The notes: generated from the letters alone by a model not told the origin. DNA of 64,000 nt from Methanobrevibacter sp. (GCF_015062985.1 NZ_SUTI01000005.1:52328-116327), one strand, 5' to 3'. Shown: positions 34,956 to 44,200, counted from the stretch's first letter. Translations and numbers: made by a program.

Positions 34956-35050
34956 TTTTTCATATATTTTTTTGAAAAATTTTTTTTTCAAGATAACTTA
35001 AAAGAATTTAACCCAAAACTTAATGATTAAAAATTAATGGATGATAAATT

Positions 35051-35530
35051 ATGACTGATGCAAAGACAGGAATTTTACTTTTGAGCCACGGTTCCAGATT
35101 GGATGATGGTGAAGAAGTAATTAAGGCTTATAAAGAAATGTATGCAGAGGAATTTCCAGACATGCCGGTAGAATATGGATTTATGGAAATCAGAAAGCCA
35201 GGTATCCCAGAAACAATTAAAAAATTAAGTGAAGAAGATGTGGATAGGATTATTGTGGTACCTGTATTTGTTGCACACGGATTACATACTAAAAGGGATA
35301 TCCCGGGATTGCTTGGAATTGAAAGTGATTATGAAGGCGAATCTGGTCATCATCACCACCATCACGACCACGATGAGCATGATCACCATCACGAACATCA
35401 TCATCACCACCATCATGACCATGACGAAGAGCCGGTCGAATTTGATGGCGAAATCATTTTAACCGATCCTCTTGGTGTTGATAAGCGTATGTATGAAATC
35501 ATTAAAGACAGAGTTTCAGAACACTTATAG
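35051..35530 (+). CDS. cfbA: Single-domain CbiX/CfbA chelatase with long histidine tract
   Basis: This 159-residue protein has one CbiX domain: TGILLLSHGSRLDDGEEVI (5-23) and VVPVFVAHGLHTKRDIPGLLG (about 75-95). Then comes an acidic, extremely His-rich stretch (about residues 100-133, with more than 15 histidines), then the conserved FDGEIILTDPLGVDKRM. It resembles the small homodimeric CbiX/CfbA of methanogens, which makes Ni- or Co-sirohydrochlorin. The tract probably binds nickel or cobalt. A ninety-five-base gap with an oligo-T run separates it from the two-domain paralogue. T9 at 35538-35546 follows. Confidence 0.9.
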   Translation: MTDAKTGILLLSHGSRLDDGEEVIKAYKEMYAEEFPDMPVEYGFMEIRKPGIPETIKKLSEEDVDRIIVVPVFVAHGLHTKRDIPGLLGIESDYEGESGHHHHHHDHDEHDHHHEHHHHHHHDHDEEPVEFDGEIILTDPLGVDKRMYEIIKDRVSEHL

Positions 35531-35537
35531 CTGAAAC

Positions 35538-35546
35538 TTTTTTTTT
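35538..35546 (+). terminator. Oligo-T terminator after the His-rich chelatase gene
   Basis: Nine T residues begin eight bases after the stop codon, fitting archaeal intrinsic termination. Confidence 0.45.
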
Positions 35547-35614
35547 ACTTTTTGAAGATTGAAGCGACTATTTTTTCTTAAAACTTATTTAATTTAAAAT
35601 TTATACTATTATCC

Positions 35615-36541
35615 ATGACCCTTAAAGTCTCAGATATTGGCGAAAAAGAATTAGTAAAATACATTATCAGTAAATCAAAAGAAATCACACCAGATGACAC
35701 GGCAATTACAAGATTGGGTGATACAAATTTAATTTCAACCAGTGACATGCTCATTCAGTCAAGACACTTTCCCAAAAACATGTCTTATTTTGACATGGGA
35801 TTCAAATCCGTAACCGTTAATGTAAGCGACCTTGCGGCGATGGGTGCCGAGCCTTTGGGCTTTTTATTGTCTATGGCCATCCCTAAAAATTTGGGACTGG
35901 AAGATTTTAAAGAGATTATTGACGGCATATTAAGTGCCTGTGACTATTATTCCATCCCGTTGATTGGGGGAGATACCAACGAAGCCGATGAAATAATCAT
36001 GTCCGGAACAGCATTAGGCCTGTGTGATGACCCGTTAATGAAGGACACATATTCAATTGGGGATTTGATTGCTGTTACAGGAGATATTGGCCTTGCTGCA
36101 TTAGGCTTCAATTTAACTTTAATGGACAACATCTATGTAAAGAAGGCATTAAAGCCAATAGCTAGGGTTAATGAGGGTATTCTAATCAAAAGAGCTGGAG
36201 CAACTGCAGCTACAGATATTACTGACGGGCTAGCTAGTGAACTTTATACAATAAAAAAGGAAGGTTTCGGCTTCATGATATATGAAAATCTGTTAGGCAT
36301 TTCAGATGAGTATAAAAATCTGGCCAATGAATTTGAATTGGATTATTTGGATTTAATTTTTCATGTTGGAGAGGACTTCGAGTTGCTTTTTACAATCAGC
36401 AAAGAAAATTTGGAGAAGCTGTCAATTGATTATAAAGTGATTGGTGAGGTCACAGATTCCGATGTCATTGAATTGACTTTGGATAATAATTTTGTTGAGC
36501 GTATTAAAAACAAGGGTTATGAGCACTATGTTAGTGAATAA
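35615..36541 (+). CDS. thiL: Thiamine-monophosphate kinase
   Basis: This 308-residue enzyme phosphorylates thiamine phosphate to thiamine diphosphate. ThiL motifs are visible: DDTAITRLGD (residues 28-37), the Mg-binding STSDMLIQSRHF, the glycine-rich KSVTVNVSDLAAMGAEP, GGDTNEADEIIMSGTALG and ATDITDGLASEL near 205. The AIR synthase-type two-domain fold fits the length. The start is close after a TATA-like TTTATACTATTATC, giving a short leader. The end overlaps the radical SAM gene. Confidence 0.93.
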   Translation: MTLKVSDIGEKELVKYIISKSKEITPDDTAITRLGDTNLISTSDMLIQSRHFPKNMSYFDMGFKSVTVNVSDLAAMGAEPLGFLLSMAIPKNLGLEDFKEIIDGILSACDYYSIPLIGGDTNEADEIIMSGTALGLCDDPLMKDTYSIGDLIAVTGDIGLAALGFNLTLMDNIYVKKALKPIARVNEGILIKRAGATAATDITDGLASELYTIKKEGFGFMIYENLLGISDEYKNLANEFELDYLDLIFHVGEDFELLFTISKENLEKLSIDYKVIGEVTDSDVIELTLDNNFVERIKNKGYEHYVSE

Positions 36542-37400
36542 TAATCTTTATAAAAAAAGTTCCAAATCTCAAAAACTCAGATGTGAGATTTGTGCAAATT
36601 ATTGTAAGATAGCTGAAGGCAATTTTGGAGTTTGCAGACAACACAAAAACATTAACGGAGAGCTGTTTGATACCAGCTATGGAATTGTTTCATCTTTAAG
36701 TCCGGATCCAATCGAAAAAAAGCCGCTTCATCATTTTTTACCATCAACATTTACATATTCAATAGGCGGTTTTGGCTGTAATATGACATGTTTACATTGC
36801 CAGAACTATATGATATCACATGAATATGATAAAAATTCACGGGGCATTAAGATAACGCCAGAAACAATCGTTGAAAATGCAATTAATTATAATTGTCAAT
36901 CAATTGCTTGGACCTATAATGAACCTACTATACACTTGCCCTTCAGCAAAAAAACTTCCATGCTGGCAAGAGCTAAAAACCTGAAGGTGATTTATGTCAC
37001 TAACGGATATTTTTCACAGCAGTCCATTGAGGAGATTCTGACATTTGTCGATGCATTCAACATAGACCTGAAGTCAATGTCAAGGGAGTTTTATAAAAAG
37101 GTCTGCGGTGCAGATTTGGATGTGGTTTTGGATAATTTGAAAAGGGTTTATATGGAAGGCAAACACCTTGAAGTTACAAACCTGATAATCAATGATTATA
37201 ATGATTCAATAGATGAGATAAATCAATTATGCGATTTTGTCGCTAATGAATTGGGCCCCGAAGTTCCTTTACATTTTTCAAGGGCTTTTCCTTATTATAA
37301 AATGAGAGATATCAGCCCAACCAATCCTGAAATACTGTTCAAGGCACGTGAAATTGCAAATGAACACGGAATTGAAAATGTTCATTTGGGAAATATCTAA
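36528..37400 (+). CDS. amrS: Radical SAM enzyme of the AmmeMemoRadiSam/PflA-related group
   Basis: About 290 residues. A cysteine-rich N-terminus (LRCEICANYCKIAEGNFGVC) precedes the radical SAM motif GFGCNMTCLHCQN, whose CxxxCxxC ligates the 4Fe-4S cluster. Then come WTYNEPTIH and VTNGYFS. This matches the AmmeMemoRadiSam radical SAM protein (COG1180-like), of unknown substrate. The MEMO and AMMECR1 partners are not adjacent. The ATG at 36528, overlapping the thiL end, is preferred. In-frame ATG 36519 and TTG 36492 are alternatives. Confidence 0.85.
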   Translation: MLVNNNLYKKSSKSQKLRCEICANYCKIAEGNFGVCRQHKNINGELFDTSYGIVSSLSPDPIEKKPLHHFLPSTFTYSIGGFGCNMTCLHCQNYMISHEYDKNSRGIKITPETIVENAINYNCQSIAWTYNEPTIHLPFSKKTSMLARAKNLKVIYVTNGYFSQQSIEEILTFVDAFNIDLKSMSREFYKKVCGADLDVVLDNLKRVYMEGKHLEVTNLIINDYNDSIDEINQLCDFVANELGPEVPLHFSRAFPYYKMRDISPTNPEILFKAREIANEHGIENVHLGNI

Positions 37401-37422
37401 AAAAAGTAAATGAAGAAGTTAG

Positions 37423-38679
37423 TTATTCTCCAAAACTAACTCTTTCGAATTTTTCTAATGTTTTAAGTGATTTTGTTGCATCTACACCAATTTTAGTAGT
37501 GGTTCCATCACTTTCAGCTACAGGATCAAGAGATGAACCTCTGACATTTGGAACAATCATAATGTCCCTGTCACCTTTCACACGTGTAGATATGGCATAT
37601 TCAACGTCTTCAGCGTCAAACACGTTGACGTCAGTGTCAACAACAACGCAATGCTTAAGTGAAGGGTGCGCTGATAACGCCGCCATGATTGCATTTTTAC
37701 CGTCACCTTCAGTTTGCTTATTGATTGATATGACTGAATGCAGCCAGCAGCAACCCCCTTCGGTCAGAACAACATTTTCTACAGTTGGAACCGCATTTTT
37801 GACGGATTTGAATATTCTTGGTTCCTGTGGAAGGCCTTGCAGCAACTTATGTTCAAAACCTGCAGGTATGATTGCATGATAAGCAGGATTATCCTTTTTG
37901 ATATGCATTTTGCTTAAATTGATAATAGGCTGATCCCTAATGATGTCGTAGGTATCTGTCAGGTCTACGAAAGGACCTTCAGCTACTGTTTCAGAAACTG
38001 AAATTTTTCCTTCCAGTATGATATCAGCCTGCGGAACTTCAAGTTCTCCGCATTTGATTAATTCCAAATTGCCGTCCTTGAATGCGTTTGCAACATCCAT
38101 TTCATTGTAATCAATAGGTATTGATGTGGTACTTGCAAGCAAAATTGCAGGATCCATTCCAATAGCTATTGCAATTTCCAGGTCTTCACCTTTCTTTTGA
38201 GCATTTTGGAAGTATGTATAAAGGTTTCTTGGCACGATTCTAATTACAAGCCTTTTGTTATCCAATACCATCATTCTGTGAATTGAAGCATTCTGGATAC
38301 CTGTTTCAGGGTCTCTTGCAAAGACGACACCTGCTGTAATGTATGCCCCACCGTCACGTTTATAATGGGTTAATATTGGAATTTTATCTAAATCAATGTC
38401 AGATGTATCATATTCGCTGAAATCAGTAAATTTGTCAACTTTAATAGGATTTTCCATCGCATCAATTATTTTTTCAGTGATTTCAGAGACTTCACAGTTA
38501 ATGGATTTAGCTATTTTATCCCTGGTATTGCAAATTCCAGATATGACAGGCATGTCAAATCCTTTAACATTGTTGATAATGACGGTATCCTTAGGATATT
38601 GCCTTAAAACTTTAGCCACTTCAAATTCAGAAGAAAGCTCATCATTAATTTCAATCAAATTTTCATCGTTGATGTTCAT
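37423..38679 (-). CDS. UbiD family decarboxylase (candidate anhydromevalonate phosphate decarboxylase)
   Basis: This 418-residue prenylated-FMN decarboxylase has NVKGFDMPVISGICNTRDKIA (ends NVKGFD and RDKIA) near residue 38, GGAYITAGVVFARDPETG, NASIHRMMVLD and EGPFVDLTDTYD with the catalytic E-R-E region. HCVVVDTDVNVFDAEDVEYA follows near 340. In archaea of this type, a UbiD homologue acts in the modified mevalonate pathway on trans-anhydromevalonate 5-phosphate. Single UbiD copies in Methanobacteriales fit that role, but it is inference. It lies seven bases after the tandem purE gene. Confidence 0.85.
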   Translation of the reverse strand: MNINDENLIEINDELSSEFEVAKVLRQYPKDTVIINNVKGFDMPVISGICNTRDKIAKSINCEVSEITEKIIDAMENPIKVDKFTDFSEYDTSDIDLDKIPILTHYKRDGGAYITAGVVFARDPETGIQNASIHRMMVLDNKRLVIRIVPRNLYTYFQNAQKKGEDLEIAIAIGMDPAILLASTTSIPIDYNEMDVANAFKDGNLELIKCGELEVPQADIILEGKISVSETVAEGPFVDLTDTYDIIRDQPIINLSKMHIKKDNPAYHAIIPAGFEHKLLQGLPQEPRIFKSVKNAVPTVENVVLTEGGCCWLHSVISINKQTEGDGKNAIMAALSAHPSLKHCVVVDTDVNVFDAEDVEYAISTRVKGDRDIMIVPNVRGSSLDPVAESDGTTTKIGVDATKSLKTLEKFERVSFGE

Positions 38680-38686
38680 GTTATCA

Positions 38687-39712
38687 CTACAAATTAATTT
38701 TTTTGTTTTTTAATTTTCCAAGAAGTTCTGTAATGTTATTGTCGTTTATGGAAAGAATTTCACCAGCTAATACTGCAGCATTCTTACCGTTGTTTATTCC
38801 AACGGTAGCGACAGGAACGCCCGGCGGCATACTGACAGTTGTAAGCATATAATTGTCACCGTTTTCATTTGTACAAGGAACGCCAATCACCGGCCTGTCG
38901 GTCAATCCGACTATTCCCCCGGTAACCTGTGATGAGTTTGAACTGACACCAATGAATATTTTTGCATTTTCCATTGATTTAACATAATTTGTGAATTTTT
39001 TAGTGGACCTGATCGGACAGACAACTTTTGTGTCGTGTGTAATCTTTAATCTGTCTAATATTACTTCGATTTTTTTCGCGGTCACGACATCGGTTTGTCT
39101 TCCAACAATAATTGAAACTTCTGCATCTTTGTTTTTGCAATTTGAATCAACATCATCATATGAGTCAATTTCATTTATTTCGAGATTTTTTATTCTTAGG
39201 AAATCATTTTGAAGGAATTTTCTTTCGATTTTTTGAACAATTTCTTCGTTGCTGTTTTTTACCTTTTCAGCATATTCCTTTCTTAATTCAATTAATTTCT
39301 GGCGAATTTCATCGTCATTAATTCCAATGAACTGTGCAGCCAAAATCGCGGCATTGTCTCCCCTGTCTATTCCAACGGTAGCAATAGGGGAAGGGTAAGG
39401 CATTTGGACAATTGATTCGAGAGCATCAATACCTCCGGTTTTAACATCTACAGGAACACCTATGACAGGTCTAGGCGTATAAGCTGCAATTGAACCCGGT
39501 AAATGCGCTGCTAATCCGGCAATTCCGATAAATACTTCAATTCCCGCATCAGTACCTTGACTAACAATTTCACGAACTAAATTTGGTGTTCTATGAGCTG
39601 ATGCAATTTTTAAGCTGTAAGGTATCTCCAGCTTGTCTAAAACATCCATACTTTTCTCAGCTATTGCAATATCTGAGCCGCTTCCAAGAATAATCATTAT
39701 TTTTGGTGTCAT
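38687..39712 (-). CDS. purE: Tandem PurE-like protein (N5-CAIR mutase / AIR carboxylase family)
   Basis: This 341-residue protein has two PurE-like halves. The first (1-155) is complete: IILGSGSDIAIAEKSMDVL (6-24) and the catalytic ASAHRTPNLV (38-47), then GLAAHLPGSIAAYTPRPVIGVP. The second (about 198-335) keeps IIVGRQTDVVTAKKIE and GGIVGLTDRPVIGVP but has CPIRST where SAHRTP should be, so the catalytic histidine is lost. It works in purine synthesis, CAIR formation. The second half is probably structural or regulatory. Confidence 0.9.
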   Translation of the reverse strand: MTPKIMIILGSGSDIAIAEKSMDVLDKLEIPYSLKIASAHRTPNLVREIVSQGTDAGIEVFIGIAGLAAHLPGSIAAYTPRPVIGVPVDVKTGGIDALESIVQMPYPSPIATVGIDRGDNAAILAAQFIGINDDEIRQKLIELRKEYAEKVKNSNEEIVQKIERKFLQNDFLRIKNLEINEIDSYDDVDSNCKNKDAEVSIIVGRQTDVVTAKKIEVILDRLKITHDTKVVCPIRSTKKFTNYVKSMENAKIFIGVSSNSSQVTGGIVGLTDRPVIGVPCTNENGDNYMLTTVSMPPGVPVATVGINNGKNAAVLAGEILSINDNNITELLGKLKNKKINL

Positions 39713-39921
39713 TCAAAAATCCCTTCTAATAAAATTATTGTTCACATAATAATATTCTCATTTATATATATTAAATTTTCATTGATACGGGATTTTTTTT
39801 TGATTTTCAGGGCAATGATTTTACATTTAATTTTCAATTTTTTTGAATAAAAAATTAATAAGTATTTATTATATGAATTAATAAAATTATTAATGTAGAA
39901 ATTATAAACGGAGAAATTTGT

Positions 39922-41622
39922 GTGTATTGGTTTTTTGTAATCCTCACCTTTTTACTTGCTAGTGTAAAGACTGCAAAACCGAAATATCAAAAGGTTTCAG
40001 TCATTATTCCGGCATACAATGAAGAAGATACAGTGGCCGAGGTTGTCAGTGTAGTTAAAAAAGTTTCTTTCGTAGATGAAGTCATAGTGGTTAACGACGG
40101 GTCAACAGACAGGACGGAAGAGGAAGCCTTGAAGGCTGGAGCCATTGTTATTAATCATCAAACTAATAAAGGTAAGGGGGAGGCTTTATATACAGGTTAT
40201 AAAGAATCTGAATGTGATATTATTGCGTTTATTGATGCGGATATTTACAATTTAACTTCAAAAAAAGTTGAAGCAATGATCAAACCTATTTTGGATGGAA
40301 AGACCGATATTACCAAAACCAAATTTTCCCGTGCAAGCGGACGTGTAACAGAACTTACTGCAAAACCGTTGTTGAATTTCTTTTTCCCTGAAATTTCCTT
40401 TGAACAACCGTTAAGTGGTCAGTTTGCAGCCAAAAAAGAAATATTAAGAAGAATTAATTTTGAAAGCGATTATGGTGTAGACGTAGGTATCGTTATCGAT
40501 GCCGATGTTTTAGGGATTTCAATCATGGAAGTCGACATCGGTGCAATTGAGCATGATATGTCTCCGCTGGCCGATTTGAATCTGATGGCCAATGAAGTTG
40601 TAAGAACTATTATAAACCGTGCTAATAAGTATGGTAGGGTCATAATGATTGATGACATAGGTTACTTCATTAGAATGTCCATTGTTGGATTATCATTAAT
40701 CATGTTGGGTTTATTTACAATATTTTTCGTAAAATATGTTCCATTGGCAGTTGGAGTCCTCATCAGCGTCATCGGTATTGTCATTGCTGTTTATTACATT
40801 GTCAAAGTCATTGTCAAATCACTTTTAATGTTTAAAAAGATACCGCGTGCAAATTTAGTCAAGTCTTTTATTAAAATTCATTTTCCATTAATTATTTCAA
40901 TCATTGTGCTGCTGCTCATGATTTCAACATTCATTGGTGCGGCTCACTTTGAAAACGGTGTTTTATCAATCGAGCCAAATTCAAGGAATTTAATCATATA
41001 TGCAGACAATTCTCCAAGGGACAATACAATTTCCGTTAGGGGCCCTTATACAGTTGATATAGCTGTTGAAAATGAATCCGATCAAATAAGAATGCCTTCG
41101 GATGCAATGATGTCGTTGGGTATTAAAGTTAATGATACTATTAAAATCGATGGTGCGACATATGTCATTAATAGTACTAGGAGCGGTGAGTCTGATATGA
41201 TAAGGTTGCCGATTGAGGCTAAAAATTCGTTAAATGTTGAAACGGGTGATATTATTCAGAATAGTCGATTGAAAGATGTTTTCAGAGGATCACATATTAA
41301 TCATTATCATGAATTTAACAATACAACCATTATAGAGCAGTTCCTCGTTTCATCAAAGGACATGGAAGCATATCAGTATGAGGTAATTGTAGATAATGTT
41401 TCTACACTCAATTCAAGCGGAATTTTCACTGAAAACAATACATATAGCCTTTATGTCAACGGCGGACATTTGGATAAGTTTGTATTTGGTAAAAATCTTA
41501 CACAGACATTTGAATCCGACGGTCATTCAGTTAAAATTGTATTCAAGGATACCAATTCAACTTCTATAAAAATTTTCACGGCGGTAAATCAGGCCGAATT
41601 CCTTGACATCAATTTATTATAG
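39922..41622 (+). CDS. Membrane glycosyltransferase family 2 with extracytoplasmic C-terminal domain
   Basis: This 566-residue protein has a GT-A domain at about 20-240 with VSVIIPAYNEEDTVAEVV, VVNDGSTDRTEE and the metal-binding FIDADIYN. Helices follow at about 250-275, 275-300 and 325-345, and then a 220-residue domain outside the membrane with alternating strands and repeated MPSDAMMSLGIK / LPIEAKNSLNVE segments. Start is GTG at 39922 with GGAG eight bases upstream. It probably transfers a sugar to a lipid carrier. The fused C-terminal domain has no clear relative. Confidence 0.8.
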   Translation: MYWFFVILTFLLASVKTAKPKYQKVSVIIPAYNEEDTVAEVVSVVKKVSFVDEVIVVNDGSTDRTEEEALKAGAIVINHQTNKGKGEALYTGYKESECDIIAFIDADIYNLTSKKVEAMIKPILDGKTDITKTKFSRASGRVTELTAKPLLNFFFPEISFEQPLSGQFAAKKEILRRINFESDYGVDVGIVIDADVLGISIMEVDIGAIEHDMSPLADLNLMANEVVRTIINRANKYGRVIMIDDIGYFIRMSIVGLSLIMLGLFTIFFVKYVPLAVGVLISVIGIVIAVYYIVKVIVKSLLMFKKIPRANLVKSFIKIHFPLIISIIVLLLMISTFIGAAHFENGVLSIEPNSRNLIIYADNSPRDNTISVRGPYTVDIAVENESDQIRMPSDAMMSLGIKVNDTIKIDGATYVINSTRSGESDMIRLPIEAKNSLNVETGDIIQNSRLKDVFRGSHINHYHEFNNTTIIEQFLVSSKDMEAYQYEVIVDNVSTLNSSGIFTENNTYSLYVNGGHLDKFVFGKNLTQTFESDGHSVKIVFKDTNSTSIKIFTAVNQAEFLDINLL

Positions 41623-41671
41623 TTTTTTTAAAAAAAATAAAATAAGAATCTACATCAGAAGATGCAGATAT

Positions 41672-42613
41672 TTAGTCTTTTTTATCGTATGCCTTAACTG
41701 CTTCTTCAACGTCATCGTAAAGACCCAATGCAGCTAATGCACCGACTTTTCCTTGCTCACCAGTCACGGCAATCAATGGAATGTTCAATTCCTCTGCAAC
41801 TTTTTCTGCAGTTTCAACATCCATCATTCCAGATTTGGTAGCAATTGCATATTCTCTTAATTTTTCAGGGATATCCAAACCTTCCAAAATAGCTATGGCT
41901 GTTTTATCGGATAAGGTATCACGTTCGAGAATTTCAATAACTCTTTTAATCAATTTTTCTTTATTTTCAGTTTCCACAGCAAATGTAAGAGCTATTGATA
42001 CGCAATTTTGGGTTTTGTGAGGATTGTGCGGGTACAGCTGGACAATGATATGGTCAAGGTATTCGAATCCTTCGCTTGCGAGTTCGACACCCAAGTTATG
42101 TGCCATGGTCCAGGTAGCTCCGGCATCTTTTGTATCGGTGTCATCCACACCAATAACCACTTTTTCAAGTTTTGGGGTTACTACAGTCGCCTTCCCGGCC
42201 TTTGAACCTCCACCTACTTGAATAAGTTCGACATATTTCACGCCTTTACCCATTCCTCTGCACATTCCAGCTCCAACACCTGCGCCTGCAAGTCCGGCAT
42301 GTGTTACTTTAACTTCATCGCCGTCTACAATTATTTCATCTATTCCTGCAGCATTGAAACTTGCTTTCAAGTCTAGCGGTGCTGAGCCAACATGGCAAGA
42401 GTAAACATGCTTATTTCCGTCACGGTATGCTGAGTCAATTAATTCTGAGTTATTCCTGTATTGATTTAATAACCAGTGAGACCCTGAAATACATGGGTGA
42501 TACTCGACGATTTCCACCTTGTCACCGTCCACCATAGTCAATACTTTTTCGTATGGTGCAATCCAAGGGTCTTGGAATTTTTCTCTTAGTTCGTTAGGTT
42601 TTAAAATTTCCAT
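41672..42613 (-). CDS. Methanogenesis marker protein 11
   Basis: This 313-residue protein belongs to the methanogenesis marker 11 family, found in nearly all methanogens and of uncertain function. Features are EYHPCISGSHWLLNQYR, HAGLAGAGVGAGMCRGMGKG and the TiaS-like GVDDTDTKDAGATWTMAHNL (about 155-174) of tRNA(Ile2) agmatinyl synthetase relatives. A nucleic acid or nucleotide-binding role is possible. It is the last gene of the operon that starts with leuC, eight bases behind ribH. Confidence 0.85.
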   Translation of the reverse strand: MEILKPNELREKFQDPWIAPYEKVLTMVDGDKVEIVEYHPCISGSHWLLNQYRNNSELIDSAYRDGNKHVYSCHVGSAPLDLKASFNAAGIDEIIVDGDEVKVTHAGLAGAGVGAGMCRGMGKGVKYVELIQVGGGSKAGKATVVTPKLEKVVIGVDDTDTKDAGATWTMAHNLGVELASEGFEYLDHIIVQLYPHNPHKTQNCVSIALTFAVETENKEKLIKRVIEILERDTLSDKTAIAILEGLDIPEKLREYAIATKSGMMDVETAEKVAEELNIPLIAVTGEQGKVGALAALGLYDDVEEAVKAYDKKD

Positions 42614-42620
42614 CCAATCA

Positions 42621-43037
42621 CTAAATTTCTTTTAATCTGTCACACATTTTTATTGCAGCTTCAACAGCACTTTTTGCGTTTTTAACACGTCTGTGAGCAT
42701 CTAATCTTGTCATGCCAGGACCAGTAATGCCAAGTGCTACCGGAGTGTCATATTCTAAAGCTAAATCAGCAATTTTACGGGATGCATGCTGTGCCACAAT
42801 TTGGTCATGATCGGTTGCTCCTTCGATTACAGCACCCAAGGTGATAATTGCATCGTATTCCCCTTTTTGCAATAGTTTTTTGATTACAAGCGGCATATCG
42901 AAAACGCCAGGAACTGCAACTACCTTTGTGATTTCACAGTCTCTGTTTTTTGCTTCTGCTTTAGCTAATTCTAACATCATTTGTGTAATATCATAATTAA
43001 ATTCTGCAACAACTGCTGCTATTTCATATTTTACCAT
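42621..43037 (-). CDS. ribH: 6,7-dimethyl-8-ribityllumazine synthase
   Basis: This 138-residue enzyme makes the lumazine precursor of riboflavin from the RibB product. Conserved are AVVAEFNYDITQMM (8-21), VAVPGVFDMPLVIKKLL, LGAVIEGATDHDQIV with the catalytic histidine, and PVALGITG. It is not under the FMN riboswitch of ribB, since it lies inside the leu operon. Methanogen RibH forms icosahedral or pentameric assemblies. Confidence 0.95.
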   Translation of the reverse strand: MVKYEIAAVVAEFNYDITQMMLELAKAEAKNRDCEITKVVAVPGVFDMPLVIKKLLQKGEYDAIITLGAVIEGATDHDQIVAQHASRKIADLALEYDTPVALGITGPGMTRLDAHRRVKNAKSAVEAAIKMCDRLKEI

Positions 43038-43057
43038 TTTATCGACCTCTTTTTTGT

Positions 43058-43171
43058 TTATGCTCCACTGCTGAAAATAATGAGAAAGAATCCAGCAACC
43101 CCACTAACTACCATAATGAATATGATAAAAAGTGCTGCCAATTGCATTTTTGTTAATTTTTTTAAATTCAT
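43058..43171 (-). CDS. 37-residue single-pass membrane protein in the leu-rib operon
   Basis: ATG at 43171-43169, stop at 43060-43058. The peptide begins MNLKKLTKMQLAALF, has a single hydrophobic helix (residues 11-34; IIFIMVVSGVAGFFLIIF) and ends SSGA. GGAG lies eight bases upstream, a good site. It lies between leuB and ribH with gaps of 21 and 20 bases. Positive residues precede the helix, so the C-terminus should face outside. The function is unknown. Confidence 0.7.
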   Translation of the reverse strand: MNLKKLTKMQLAALFIIFIMVVSGVAGFFLIIFSSGA

Positions 43172-43192
43172 ATTTTTTATCTCCATTTTGTT

Positions 43193-44200
43193 TTATAAGT
43201 TATTTTTAACTTCTCTAGCCAGTTCCATCGTAGTTGCAGAACCACCTAAGTCACCAGTTAAATTATTAGCGTCAGTTAATACTTTTAGAATTGCCGCGTC
43301 GAATTTGTCCGCAGCCTCATTTTCACCAAGATATCTAAGCATCATTATCGCTGAAAGCATCATAGCTATCGGATTTGCTTTATTTTGGCCTGCAATATCT
43401 GGTGCTGAGCCATGAACAGGCTCGAATAATGCTCCATCTTCACCAATATTGGCAGATGGAATTAAGCCAAGTCCTCCAACAAGACCGGCACCTTCATCAG
43501 ATAGGATATCTCCGAAAAGGTTAGTAGTTACAATAACATCAAAGCTTTCGGGCTGTGTAATCAGATACATTGCGGTGGCATCGACATAAAAGTCTTCAGC
43601 TTCGATATCAGGATAATTTTTGGAAACCTCATAGAATATCTCTTTAAACAATCCATCACTTTTTTTAAGGACGTTAGCCTTATGGACACCAGTTACTTTA
43701 CGTTTATTGTTGTCTTTTGCATATCTGAATGCATAATCGATAATGCGTTTTTCGGCTTCCCTTGTGATTATACGCCTTGCAACTGCACCGTCATCAGTAT
43801 ATTTTTCTTCACCTGCAATATATAATCCCTCGGTATTTTCGCGAACAATCATGAAGTCAATATTTTCTGAAAGCGAATTTGTATTAGGATATGCTTTCAC
43901 AGGCCTTAGATTTGCAAACATTTTCATTTCTTGGCGTATTTTAACAATAACGTCCGCTGCAGTTTCACCGGCAGCACCGAATAAACATGCATCAGCATTT
44001 CTGATGATGTCTAATGTCTCATCTGGAAGTGCATTACCAGTTTTTTTAAGGCATTCATCTCCAGCTTCGCCGTAGATGTAATTGAAATTAATATCTAATG
44101 AGTCTAAGATGTATATTGCTGCTTCCATTACTTCCTTACCTATTCCATCACCGGGAATTACAGCAATCTGATATTCATTTTTTGTTTTTGAGGTATTCAA
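43193..44200 (-). CDS. leuB: 3-isopropylmalate dehydrogenase
   Basis: This 335-residue isocitrate/isopropylmalate dehydrogenase family enzyme oxidises and decarboxylates 3-isopropylmalate with NAD. Features are IAVIPGDGIGKEV (13-25), the substrate-binding REMKMFANLRPVKAYP and VRENTEGLYIAGEE near 118. NLFGDILSDEGAGLVGGLG and FEPVHGSAPDIAGQNKANP follow, with the active-site Asp cluster. Start is TTG at 44200 with GGTGGT a few bases upstream, overlapping leuD by 26 bases. A homoisocitrate dehydrogenase (AksF) role is possible but its neighbours favour LeuB. Confidence 0.88.
   Translation of the reverse strand: MNTSKTKNEYQIAVIPGDGIGKEVMEAAIYILDSLDINFNYIYGEAGDECLKKTGNALPDETLDIIRNADACLFGAAGETAADVIVKIRQEMKMFANLRPVKAYPNTNSLSENIDFMIVRENTEGLYIAGEEKYTDDGAVARRIITREAEKRIIDYAFRYAKDNNKRKVTGVHKANVLKKSDGLFKEIFYEVSKNYPDIEAEDFYVDATAMYLITQPESFDVIVTTNLFGDILSDEGAGLVGGLGLIPSANIGEDGALFEPVHGSAPDIAGQNKANPIAMMLSAIMMLRYLGENEAADKFDAAILKVLTDANNLTGDLGGSATTMELAREVKNNL

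Noticed and set aside
35340..35430. CAT/CAC repeats that look like a microsatellite
   Set aside because: They are in frame and encode the histidine-rich tract of the chelatase, so this is coding low complexity, not a repeat element.
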